Origin: CAIMWS01 sp964409245
Lineage (GTDB): Bacteria > Verrucomicrobiota > Verrucomicrobiia > Limisphaerales > UBA1319
Direction: 5' to 3'
Length of the DNA stretch: 64,000 nucleotides
Assembly: GCA_964409245.1 (NCBI GenBank)
Contig: CAYPCQ010000001.1
Location: 124,001 to 188,000, forward strand
Part shown: piece after piece, positions 7,596 to 15,668 of the stretch
How positions within the stretch are numbered: position 1 is the first letter of the stretch
Layout: every line of letters starts with the position of its first letter
Translations under genes and position numbers: made by a program
Notes under the pieces: model-generated
Told to the model about the DNA's origin: nothing
What the model saw: only the letters and a program-made list of their open reading frames with translations
Databases searched by the model: none

Positions 7596-10500
7596 TCACG
7601 ATGGGCCGTCCTTCGGCGCCGCGCCGCCGGGTTCCCGGAGCTGCGGGCGGAGGTCTTGGAAGCGCTTTTCCAAGTCTGCGATGAGGCCCGGGAAGGCCTC
7701 CCGGGCGCCCGCGCGGGCGGCCTCCTCCAGCCGCAGCCCCTGCTCGCGCATCCCCCCCAGGCCGAAGATGCTGCAGCTGCCCGCCAGCGAATGGGCAGCG
7801 CGGGCGAACGGCTCGCGGTCGGGACCGCCGGCCAGGCGGCGCAATTCCACCAGGCGGTCCGGGGTTTCGCGCAGGAAAGAGGCCAGCAGCTCCCGCAGCG
7901 CCTCACCCCCCAAATCCTCCTGGAGCATGGCCAGGGAGGCTTCCACCGCCGCCGGTTCGTCCCCCTCCGTCTCCGCCGTAACCAGGGCGGTGGCCGGCGC
8001 GGGGGCCGCCCGCTCCGCTTCGTGGAGCGCAGCCGCCAGCTGGTCCGCGCGCAGCGGTTTGCTGAGGTAGCCGTCCATGCCGGCCAGGAGGCAGCGCTCC
8101 CGGTCCCCGACCAGCGCGTTGGCGGTCAAGGCAATGATCCGGACCGGCGGCCGCCCGGGATTCCGGGCCGCCTCGCGGAGGCGGATTTCCCGGGTGGCTT
8201 CAAAACCGTCCATTTCGGGCATCTGGCAATCCATCAGGATGAGGTCGTAATCGAACTGCTCCCAGGCCTGCACCGCCTCCAGGCCGTTGCCGGCGAAATC
8301 GGCGCGGTGGCCGAGCTTTTCCAGCATCAGCGCGGCGAGCCGGCGGTTCGTGTCGTGGTCCTCGGCGACCAGCACGCGCAGGGGCCGGGTGGCGGCCGCC
8401 GGCTGGGCGGCGGCCGCGGGATTCCGAGCCGGGGCGGATTCCTCCGCCCACGCCGGATCGGGCTGGGCCTCCAGGGCTTCGATCTCGAACCAGAAGGTCG
8501 CTCCGCTGCCGGGGACGCTCTCCACGCCGATGCCGCCGGCCAGCAGATCCACCACGATGCGGTGGGAGATCGCCAGCCCCAGGCCGGTGCCGCCGTGCCG
8601 CCGCGCCGTCGTGCCATCCAGCTGGGAGAACGGCTGGAACAGGCGCGCCTGGCCCTCCGGGCTGATGCCGGGGCCGGTGTCGCGCACCTCGAACCGCAGC
8701 CGGGCGCGCGCCGCCGCGCGGCCCAGGCAGGTGACCCGCACCTCCACCCCCCCGCGCTCGGTGAACTTGAGCCCGTTGCCGACGAGGTTCAGCAGCACCT
8801 GCCGCAGCCGGCCCGCGTCGCTGCACACCGCCTCCGGCACCCCGGGGGCGATGCTGGCGAGCAGCGTCAGGCCCTTGGCCCGCGCCCGGGCCGCCAGCAA
8901 CTCCAGCACCCCCTCCACCAGCCGGCGCACCGCCATGGTCTCCAGCTCCAGCCGCAGCTTGCCCGCCTCGATCTTGGAGAAATCGAGGATCTCGTTGATG
9001 ATTTCCAGCAGCGCCTCGCTGCTGCCGGTGATCGTGTCCACAAACTCCTGCTGGCGCTCGGCCAGGGGGGTGTCCCGCAGGAGGTTGGCCATGCCGATGA
9101 TGGCGTTCATGGGGGTGCGGATCTCGTGGCTCATCATGGCCAGGAATTCGCTCTTGGCCCGGTTGGCCGATTCCGCCGCCTCCTTGGCCTTCCGCAGCTC
9201 CTCCTCGGCCCGCTGCCGGATGATGAACTGGCCGATCTGCTGGCCCACCGCGCCGAGCAGCTCCAGCAGCTCCTCGTCCGGCTCCTCGATCTTGTGGCTG
9301 AAAAACTCCATCACCCCCCAGAACTCGCCCCCCGCGCGGATGGCAAACCCGAACGCCCCGTGCAAGTTTTCCCGCTCCGCCAGCGGGGCCCGGGGGAAAT
9401 GGGGGTCGGCCACCACATCCCGGATCCACACGGGCTGGCCGCTGGCCCACACCCGGCCCGGCAGCCCCTGGCCCGGGGCGAACTGCCGCTGGCGGCTGTC
9501 CGCGATGAAGCCGGGCGCCCCGGCCTGGGGATCGCTGTAGCTGGCCACACACTGCAACGCGCCCGCCGGCCGGTCGAGGCTCCAGGTGGCCCCCACGCGC
9601 CAGGCCAGGTGGTCGCACACCGTCCGGCAGATGAGCCGCATGGCCTCCGCCACCGTGTCGCTCTCGGCCAGGATCCGGGAGACCGCGTACTGCATCGCCA
9701 GCCGGCGCTCCGCCAGCTTGCGCCGCGTGATGTCCGTTTCGATGGCCATGAAGTTGGTGATGCGCCCGTGCTCGTCCCGGATGGGCTGCACCTCGATGGC
9801 CAGCCAGTAGCGCTGCCCGTGCTTGCCGTAATTGAGGATCTCCTGGCTGAAGCCCTCCCCCCGCGCCAGCCGCTCCCGGATGAACTGGACGGTGGCCGGA
9901 TCGGTTTCGGGCCCCTGCAAAAAGCGGCCGGGCTTTTTCCCCCGCACCTCCTCCAGCGTGTAGCCGGTGATGCGGACGAATCCCTCGTTCACCCATTCGA
10001 TCTGGCCGCGGGCATCGGTGAGCACCACGGCGTTATCGGTGCGGGCCGCGATCAGGGCCAGCTTGCGGTGCTCCGCCTCCTGCAGCTGCAGCCGCTCGTT
10101 GGCCCCGCGCAGCGCCGACCGCTGCGCCTGCAGTTTGGCCGTGAGTTTCTTCAGGTCGGCCATCGCCATCTTCTGCGCCTGCACCAGCTGCAGCAGGTCC
10201 AGCGCGGGGTCGTGGATGGCAAAGTCGCTGAAGGACAGCCCATGCCGGGCCAGATCCTCGGTTTCCGGCAGCCAGGGGGAGCCGATGAAGACGACCCGGT
10301 CGGTTTCCGGCCGCAGCGCCAGCATTTGCCCGCGCAGCAGCACCCCGCTCGCCTTTTCCCGGAGCAGGAACAGGAAGTGGGGCAGCCGGGCCATCTGCTC
10401 GTAATCGCACGGGGCTTCCGGGCGCAGCGGCTCGAAAAGCTGGTGGAACCTGGCGCCCGGCGCCACCAGCGGGCACAGGCGCGCCAGCGAGCGCCCCCGC

Positions 10501-10604
10501 CGCACGATCACCCCGTCCGGCCCGAACACAAAATGGAACGGGAAAACCTCCTCGAACGCGGCGGCCGGGAGGTGGATGCCTTCGGTTGGCTGCGGGGTCA
10601 CCAT
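7596..10604 (-). CDS. H-NOX-associated hybrid histidine kinase (HNOBA-PAS-GAF-HisKA-HATPase-REC-HPt)
   Basis: A 1002-residue cytoplasmic hybrid kinase without TM helices. The N-terminus (about 18-150) resembles the HNOBA domain found with H-NOX sensors in kinases and guanylate cyclases ('FPFHFVFGPDGVIVRRG'). A helical linker (about 150-185) follows. Then come PAS (about 187-300), GAF (about 320-455), HisKA with H493, HATPase with 'DTGPGISPEGQ' and 'GGTGLGLAIS', REC with D792 in 'LMDCQMPEMDGF', and HPt with H938 in 'AAHSLAGSCSIFG'. The first gene of the pair, H-NOX, overlaps it by 7 bp, which implies co-translation and a stoichiometric sensor-kinase complex. Known H-NOX systems inhibit or activate the partner kinase on NO binding. 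The PAS domain has LOV-like sequence 'RFLQGPETDP' but lacks the photoactive cysteine (G226 just before R). The cognate output regulator is not in the window. Confidence 0.92.
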   Translation of the reverse strand: MVTPQPTEGIHLPAAAFEEVFPFHFVFGPDGVIVRRGRSLARLCPLVAPGARFHQLFEPLRPEAPCDYEQMARLPHFLFLLREKASGVLLRGQMLALRPETDRVVFIGSPWLPETEDLARHGLSFSDFAIHDPALDLLQLVQAQKMAMADLKKLTAKLQAQRSALRGANERLQLQEAEHRKLALIAARTDNAVVLTDARGQIEWVNEGFVRITGYTLEEVRGKKPGRFLQGPETDPATVQFIRERLARGEGFSQEILNYGKHGQRYWLAIEVQPIRDEHGRITNFMAIETDITRRKLAERRLAMQYAVSRILAESDTVAEAMRLICRTVCDHLAWRVGATWSLDRPAGALQCVASYSDPQAGAPGFIADSRQRQFAPGQGLPGRVWASGQPVWIRDVVADPHFPRAPLAERENLHGAFGFAIRAGGEFWGVMEFFSHKIEEPDEELLELLGAVGQQIGQFIIRQRAEEELRKAKEAAESANRAKSEFLAMMSHEIRTPMNAIIGMANLLRDTPLAERQQEFVDTITGSSEALLEIINEILDFSKIEAGKLRLELETMAVRRLVEGVLELLAARARAKGLTLLASIAPGVPEAVCSDAGRLRQVLLNLVGNGLKFTERGGVEVRVTCLGRAAARARLRFEVRDTGPGISPEGQARLFQPFSQLDGTTARRHGGTGLGLAISHRIVVDLLAGGIGVESVPGSGATFWFEIEALEAQPDPAWAEESAPARNPAAAAQPAAATRPLRVLVAEDHDTNRRLAALMLEKLGHRADFAGNGLEAVQAWEQFDYDLILMDCQMPEMDGFEATREIRLREAARNPGRPPVRIIALTANALVGDRERCLLAGMDGYLSKPLRADQLAAALHEAERAAPAPATALVTAETEGDEPAAVEASLAMLQEDLGGEALRELLASFLRETPDRLVELRRLAGGPDREPFARAAHSLAGSCSIFGLGGMREQGLRLEEAARAGAREAFPGLIADLEKRFQDLRPQLREPGGAAPKDGPS

Positions 10605-11155
10605 TCGATCAGGAACGTGTCATGGTCCGCCTCCGGGCCGGCCGCCGGGATCAGCCGGACGTTTTTCACCGGGGTGCGGAACCGCTTGCCCAGGCCTTTC
10701 ACCAGGCCTTTCACAAAGGGCTGCAGCCCGGTCCGGTGGGAAAAATAATGCAGGTGGAGGGAATTGCCCGTGACGTGGGAAGCCTTGAACCGGGGCGGCT
10801 GCAGGCGCGGGAAGATCATCGAGACCCGCGCATGGAAATCGGGGAGATTGGCCAGGAATTCAGCCAGGCTTTTCCCGCCGGCATCCAGGAGATCCCCATA
10901 GCCCTCACGGGCGGTCTTCAGCACCCAGTGTTCGCCAAATGCTTCCAGGATCTCGGCCAGCGGCGTCCCGCTCAGCTCGCTGGCCGCCCCGACCAGCTGG
11001 TAGGTCATCTGGTCCGGGTAGGCCTCGTTGCTGATAAACACATCGTCGTCCACGCCGGCACGGGTTTTCACCCGCTCCCACATGGCTTCCCCATGCATCG
11101 CGCAGACCATATCCTCGACCGCCTTGTTCACCATCCCATACATGGGTCTCGACAC
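10598..11155 (-). CDS. H-NOX heme nitric-oxide/oxygen-binding protein
   Basis: A 185-residue heme-NO-binding (HNOB/H-NOX) domain protein, the usual length for stand-alone bacterial H-NOX. It has the typical N-terminus 'MYGMVNKAVEDMV', the proximal heme ligand H108 in 'LPDFHARVSMIFP', and the Y-x-S-x-R heme-propionate motif as Y137-S139-R141 ('YFSHR'). It should bind heme and sense NO, and possibly O2 depending on the distal pocket, which cannot be judged by eye. Its 3' end overlaps the start of the HNOBA-containing kinase by 7 bp, the standard genetic linkage of H-NOX with its signalling partner. It is the promoter-proximal gene of the same-strand run down to 1410. No clear ribosome-binding site is visible. 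Confidence 0.95.
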   Translation of the reverse strand: MSRPMYGMVNKAVEDMVCAMHGEAMWERVKTRAGVDDDVFISNEAYPDQMTYQLVGAASELSGTPLAEILEAFGEHWVLKTAREGYGDLLDAGGKSLAEFLANLPDFHARVSMIFPRLQPPRFKASHVTGNSLHLHYFSHRTGLQPFVKGLVKGLGKRFRTPVKNVRLIPAAGPEADHDTFLIEW

Positions 11156-11655
11156 TGCCTAAAGCGCCCGCTCCAAGCCAGAACTTTTTGGCGGAAAACG
11201 TTGGGCCTGATGACGCTTCCCCGCCACCCCTTCGCCGGCGCCCCGGCCACCAGGGGCGGGGCCATCCCCGCCCACCCCAGTCCGCAGCAAACCATCCGGC
11301 CATGGGCCTCTGAGCATGCCCATTTTTGGGAACCGCAAGGGGGGATGTTTTGAACCGGCCGCCCTCAAAAGGGAGGCGTCCGGTTGCCCCCCGGCGCATC
11401 TCCGCACCCTGGCCCACGCCTCCCATAGGCGAGGGAATACGCCTTGGGGTGGAAGTTCATCGCGGAAGCCCGGCGCCAACCTGCCCCCACCGCCCGCCAG
11501 TGTAAAAAACCTGGCAACTCCATTGGCTGCCAACGGGAAATCGTTCCCGCCACCCGTTTCTGACGCGGCGCTCCCGGCCACCCTTCCAGCTTGACCCCGG
11601 GCTGGAGGAGTGTAAGGTAATGATACGGTAAGGAGTTTTGCAATTAGGTGATTTT
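11156..11655. other. Intergenic region between divergent H-NOX and beta-propeller genes
   Basis: About 500 bp with no convincing gene; the open frames here lack family resemblance and have Pro/Arg/Gly-rich translations typical of GC-rich shadows. It must hold the promoters for the H-NOX unit (leftward) and the beta-propeller gene (rightward). Base composition becomes markedly AT-richer over the last ~50 bases (about 11600-11655), as expected of a rightward promoter or leader, but I could not assign -35/-10 elements with confidence. I looked for an FNR-type TTGAT-N4-ATCAA site near the H-NOX start and did not see one. Confidence 0.5.
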
Positions 11656-14600
11656 ATGAGTATGAAACGTTTATTTCCCCGGCTGGAGAATGCCCTTTTG
11701 ATTCTCGCCGGCTTGCTGTGGCTGGCCGGCTCGTCGAGCTTGCGTGCTGAAGATCCTTATATTGAGTCCGTTCGCCTGGAGGATCGGGATGTGCTGGTGT
11801 TCGTGAAAATCCCCGCCGGGGTCACCAAGGTGACCCTGGAGAGCCGCACCCGGGTGCTGGCGGGGGCCTGGACCCCCGTGGCGGTCCAGCGCGCCGGCGG
11901 ACGGGCGGGAACGCTGACCTTCCGCCTGCGCCGGTCGGTCAACCTGGAGATGCTGCGCATCCGCACCGACACCTCCGAGCCGCTGCCGGCCTTTTTCTAC
12001 CAGGGCACCAACACGTTCACCGGTTCGCCCGGCGCAAGCGTCGGCGCGGAATACACCTACCTGAGGGACGCCACCTCCACCACGCCCAGCGCCAACGGAT
12101 CGTCCGAAACCGCCACCCGTACCGTGGTGGAGTCGGATATCTGGAACATCACCGGGAAAACCCTTTATTTCTTCAACCAATACCGCGGCCTGCAGGTGCT
12201 CGACCTGGCCAATCCGAATGTGCCGGTCCTGCAAGGAACCCTGAAACTGCCGGCCGCCGGCGAGCAGATGTATGTTTTGCGCGACGGGATGGTGATCCTG
12301 CTGGCGCGCGACAGCTGCAACTATTACGGCGCCGGCAGCGAAAGCCGCGTGCTGCTGGTGGGGGTGACCAACGGCGTGCCGGGCGTGGCGGCCAGCCTGC
12401 CGGTCAGCGGGTATATCCAGGAAAGCCGCCTGGTGGGGACCGCCCTCTATGTGGCCTCCCAAACTTACCGCCAGACCACCACCACCCCCGATCCCAAAGG
12501 GGGCGCCGAACCGGTGACCTCCACCGTATGGGAATGGGGCACCGTGGTGACCTCGTTCGACCTGGCTGATCCCTACCAGCCGGTGGCCAAATCCCGGCTC
12601 TGGTTCGCCGGCTGGGGCAACGTGGTCTCGGCCACGGATCGTTTCCTCTTTGTGGTGAATAACGACACGGCCAACTACTACGCCTCCAACATCCGCTGCG
12701 TGGACATCTCCGACCCCGCCGGGACGATGAAAGAGCTGGCCACCATCCGCACTGCGGGGCAGGTTCCGGACAAATTCAAAATGAACGTGAACGGCGAGGT
12801 GTTCACCGCCATTTCCCAGGCTTGGGACGCCACCCGCCGCTGGGTGACCACCCTGGAGACCTTTTCGCTGGCCATCCCCACCGCCCCGCAAAAGCTCGGC
12901 AAGCTGGAGCTGGCCGCGGGCGAGCAGCTGCACGCCACCCGGTTCGACGGGGACAAGGTTTACGTGGTCACTTTCTTCCGGGTGGATCCGCTGTGGGTGG
13001 TGGATCTTTCCAACCCGGCCAAGCCGCAGATCAAAGGCGAGCTGCAGGTGCCCGGGTGGTCCACCTACATCCAGCCGCTGGGCAACCGGCTCGTGACCAT
13101 CGGCATCGACAACTCCAATAGCTGGCGCACCGCCGTGTCCCTGTTCGATGTCACCGACCCGGCCAAGCCTTCCCTGGTGAGCAAGGTGCCCCTGGGCGAA
13201 AGCTATTCCTGGAGCGAGGCGAATTACGATGAGAAAGCCTTCAGCGTCCTGCCGGAATCCGGTTTGGTCCTGGTGCCTTACCAAGGCTATTCGTCCAACG
13301 GCTACGCCTCCCGGGTGCAGCTGATCGATCTCAGCCTCGAAGACCTCAGCACCAACGCCCTGAAGGCCCGGGGCACCATCGAGCACCAGTTCCAACCCCG
13401 CCGCGCGACGGTTTTTGAAAAGAACATCCTGTCCGTCTCCGGCAAGGAGCTGCTCAGCGTGGACGCCGCCGACCGGGATCGTCCGCTGGTGCGCTCCACC
13501 CTCGAGCTGGCCTGGCCGGTGAGCAAGCTGGCCGTGCAGGGCGATTATGTGATCGAGGTGGCCGACGGCAACTCCTCCTGGTGGTATAACGGGGATCAAA
13601 AGCCGATCCTCCGCGTGGTTTCCAGCCAGGACACCTCCTCGGTGCTGGGTGAGCTGGCCTTGGAGAACGGGCTGCCGATCATCGGCGCCACCTCCGCCCC
13701 CGGCCGCCTTTACCTCGCCCAGGGTGGCGGCCAATATTTCCCATACTACTTGAGCAACGGCCCCGGCGGGCAGACGGATACCAACCCTCCGCCCCTGGTG
13801 CTGACCGTCGTGGATTTGTCACAGCTGCCCAAGCTCTCGATCCTCGGCCAGGAATCAGTGCCCCAGACCAACAACCTTTGGGTTTCCTCGCTGCAGGCCG
13901 TCTGGCCCAAGCCGGGAGTGCTGACCTTTTCCGGCGGCGGCGGCGGCTACCGGTTCTGGGGGCCGATGCTGGATGTGGTGGGCGGTATCGGTGGCCGGGG
14001 CTTCTATTATCCCTGGTATGGCGGCGGCGGCAGCGGGCAGTTTTTCACCTTTGATGTCACGGCGGCCAAACCGAAGTTTCTGTCGCAGCTGGATTTGACC
14101 ACCAACAATTGGTGGAGCTTCAGCCAGGCCTTCACCGCGGAGGGGCTGATCTACGTGAGCCACCAGGCGAGCGAATTTTTGGAAGGCGTCAAATCCGCCT
14201 ACCAGACGACGGTGGCGGATACCAAGGTGGATCCCGAAACCGGAAAAATCATCACCAACAGCGTGGTTACCGGCACGTGGGTGACCAAGTATTACCTGGA
14301 TGTCGTGGATTTCAGCGATCCCGCCGCCCCGACTCCCCGCAAGCCGGTCAACATCCCCGGCGTCCTGAAGGGCCTCTCGCACCAGGGCGCGCTGGTCTAT
14401 ACGATGGGCCCGCACTGGGCGCCCGACATGACCACCGACTGGTCCGAGTGGCTGGATGCCGGAGCCTATAATGGCGTGGCGGTGTCGCTGGTCGGTTCCC
14501 TGGCCTTGCCCAAGGAATACCCGCACCCGTTGTGGATGGCCGAGGGGCTGGCCATCGTGGGCCGCCCGAGCACCACGACGGAAAAATTGAGCAGCGTGGA

Positions 14601-14889
14601 GACCTGGAAAATGGCGGATACGGGCAAATTCACCCAGCTGGGCGCCTGGTTCCAAGCCAGCCAGGCCAATGACTTCCGGACCTTTGGCGGCCTCCTGGCC
14701 GTGCAGAACACGGACAGCAGCTACCGGCTGCTCGACTGGTCCAACCCCGCCGCCCTTAAATTGATCGGCGGCAATGAATCCGAAGGCTGCATCTGGGGCA
14801 GCTTCGGGGATTCCGCCGGCGACCTGGCCCGGGGGCTGTGGGTTCCCGCCAGCGATTATGGCGTCCTGTTTGTGCCCGTGAACAAATAA
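11656..14889 (+). CDS. Large secreted beta-propeller protein
   Basis: A 1077-residue protein with an N-terminal signal peptide (positive start, hydrophobic 'ALLILAGLLWLAG', likely cleavage after 'SSLRA'). The body has recurrent blade-like units of the form 'VVDLSNPAKPQIKGELQVPG', 'LFDVTDPAKPSLVSKVPLG', 'VDISDPAG' and 'VVDFSDPAAPTPRKPV', each with the [VL]-D-x-[ST]-[DN]-P core of LVIVD / Beta_propel families. These fold as surface or periplasmic beta-propellers, often with unknown ligand. A Gly/Tyr/Trp-rich low-complexity part lies around residues 755-800. The start ATG 11656 is preceded by AGGTG at 5 bases spacing; an in-frame TTG at 11638 would truncate the distance to the upstream AAGGAG and is less likely. 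It stands alone on its strand and converges on comB. No catalytic motif recognised. Confidence 0.8.
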   Translation: MSMKRLFPRLENALLILAGLLWLAGSSSLRAEDPYIESVRLEDRDVLVFVKIPAGVTKVTLESRTRVLAGAWTPVAVQRAGGRAGTLTFRLRRSVNLEMLRIRTDTSEPLPAFFYQGTNTFTGSPGASVGAEYTYLRDATSTTPSANGSSETATRTVVESDIWNITGKTLYFFNQYRGLQVLDLANPNVPVLQGTLKLPAAGEQMYVLRDGMVILLARDSCNYYGAGSESRVLLVGVTNGVPGVAASLPVSGYIQESRLVGTALYVASQTYRQTTTTPDPKGGAEPVTSTVWEWGTVVTSFDLADPYQPVAKSRLWFAGWGNVVSATDRFLFVVNNDTANYYASNIRCVDISDPAGTMKELATIRTAGQVPDKFKMNVNGEVFTAISQAWDATRRWVTTLETFSLAIPTAPQKLGKLELAAGEQLHATRFDGDKVYVVTFFRVDPLWVVDLSNPAKPQIKGELQVPGWSTYIQPLGNRLVTIGIDNSNSWRTAVSLFDVTDPAKPSLVSKVPLGESYSWSEANYDEKAFSVLPESGLVLVPYQGYSSNGYASRVQLIDLSLEDLSTNALKARGTIEHQFQPRRATVFEKNILSVSGKELLSVDAADRDRPLVRSTLELAWPVSKLAVQGDYVIEVADGNSSWWYNGDQKPILRVVSSQDTSSVLGELALENGLPIIGATSAPGRLYLAQGGGQYFPYYLSNGPGGQTDTNPPPLVLTVVDLSQLPKLSILGQESVPQTNNLWVSSLQAVWPKPGVLTFSGGGGGYRFWGPMLDVVGGIGGRGFYYPWYGGGGSGQFFTFDVTAAKPKFLSQLDLTTNNWWSFSQAFTAEGLIYVSHQASEFLEGVKSAYQTTVADTKVDPETGKIITNSVVTGTWVTKYYLDVVDFSDPAAPTPRKPVNIPGVLKGLSHQGALVYTMGPHWAPDMTTDWSEWLDAGAYNGVAVSLVGSLALPKEYPHPLWMAEGLAIVGRPSTTTEKLSSVETWKMADTGKFTQLGAWFQASQANDFRTFGGLLAVQNTDSSYRLLDWSNPAALKLIGGNESEGCIWGSFGDSAGDLARGLWVPASDYGVLFVPVNK

Positions 14890-14902
14890 TCCGCGCCCGC
14901 GC

Positions 14903-15667
14903 CTACGCGGGCCAGGGCATGATGCAATCCCGCTGGTGGAGACCTGCCACCAGCGGGATTTCGTTGAGCGCGATGCAGAACGGCACATCGGCGCATAATT
15001 CCGGGTTGGCCAGCAACCGCCTGGCGTTGCGCGCCTGGGCCACCGCCCCGGCCAGGTCGTGGCGGCCCTGGTTGAAAAGCTGCCGCGCCATGCGGGCCGC
15101 ATCCGACACCTGCTCCTCCGCAAACAGATCCCCCACCGCATCCGCCAGCGCCCCCGCCGCCAGCACATCCTCCAGGGCGGTTTGCTCGAAAGTGCCGCCG
15201 CACACCAGGATCAGCTGCTCCGGCGCCCTTTGGCGCAGCCAGCCCGCCGTGGCCGCCAGGTTCAGGAACGAGGCGATCAGCACCGCCCCGGCGCCCGCGC
15301 AGGCGCGCAAGGCCCGGGTTCCGTTCGTGGTGGTCATCACAATCGTCCGCCCCCGCACCCGTTCCGGCACAAATTCCCGGGGCGAATTGCCCAGGTGGAA
15401 ATCCACCCCGCCGGTCTGGCTGGCGCGGATCCGCAAGCCTTGGCGTTCCCCGGCCAGCAGCACTTCCGGGCGCTGGCGGTAAACCGCGAGCGCCTCGGGG
15501 ATTTCCGCGACCGGCACGATGGCGGTGGCCCCCGCCCGCAAGGCGGCCAGCATGGAGCTGGTGGCCCGCAGGACATCGAAAACCACGCACACGGCAAGGC
15601 TCAGATCCCGGGTGCTCAAAGCCTCGAAATCCGCCGGGGTGAAAGTTGCTTCCAGGGTTGGTATCAT
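14903..15667 (-). CDS. comB: 2-phosphosulfolactate phosphatase family protein (ComB)
   Basis: A 254-residue protein matching the ComB family (Mg-dependent 2-phosphosulfolactate phosphatase, first characterised in archaeal coenzyme M synthesis but widespread in bacteria without CoM). Family blocks seen: 'AVCVVFDVLRATSSMLAALRAGA', 'LLAGERQGLRI', 'FHLGNSPREF', 'IVMTTTNGTRAL' and 'LVCGGT'. The bacterial role is uncertain; sulfolactate metabolism is the family-based suggestion. The start is ATG 15667, in a TGA-T-ATG junction with the upstream glycosylase gene, so translation is probably coupled. The 3' end contains a perfect 14-bp inverted repeat (see separate entry). The longer open frame to 15949 overlaps the glycosylase and is not used. 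Confidence 0.85.
   Translation of the reverse strand: MIPTLEATFTPADFEALSTRDLSLAVCVVFDVLRATSSMLAALRAGATAIVPVAEIPEALAVYRQRPEVLLAGERQGLRIRASQTGGVDFHLGNSPREFVPERVRGRTIVMTTTNGTRALRACAGAGAVLIASFLNLAATAGWLRQRAPEQLILVCGGTFEQTALEDVLAAGALADAVGDLFAEEQVSDAARMARQLFNQGRHDLAGAVAQARNARRLLANPELCADVPFCIALNEIPLVAGLHQRDCIMPWPA
14926..14960. repeat. Perfect 14-bp inverted repeat at the comB 3' end
   Basis: Arms 14926-14939 (AATCCCGCTGGTGG) and 14947-14960 are exact reverse complements separated by 7 bases. The hairpin sits inside the last ~20 codons of comB and 37 bases past the stop of the convergent beta-propeller gene. It could end rightward transcription of the propeller gene or stabilise the comB transcript 3' end. 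There is no T-run, so an intrinsic terminator of classic form is not supported. Confidence 0.6.
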
Positions 15668-15668
15668 A

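Noticed and set aside
11159..11581. A 140-codon minus-strand frame between the H-NOX and beta-propeller genes.
   Set aside because: Gly/Arg/Ala-rich translation without motifs; lies where divergent promoters are expected.
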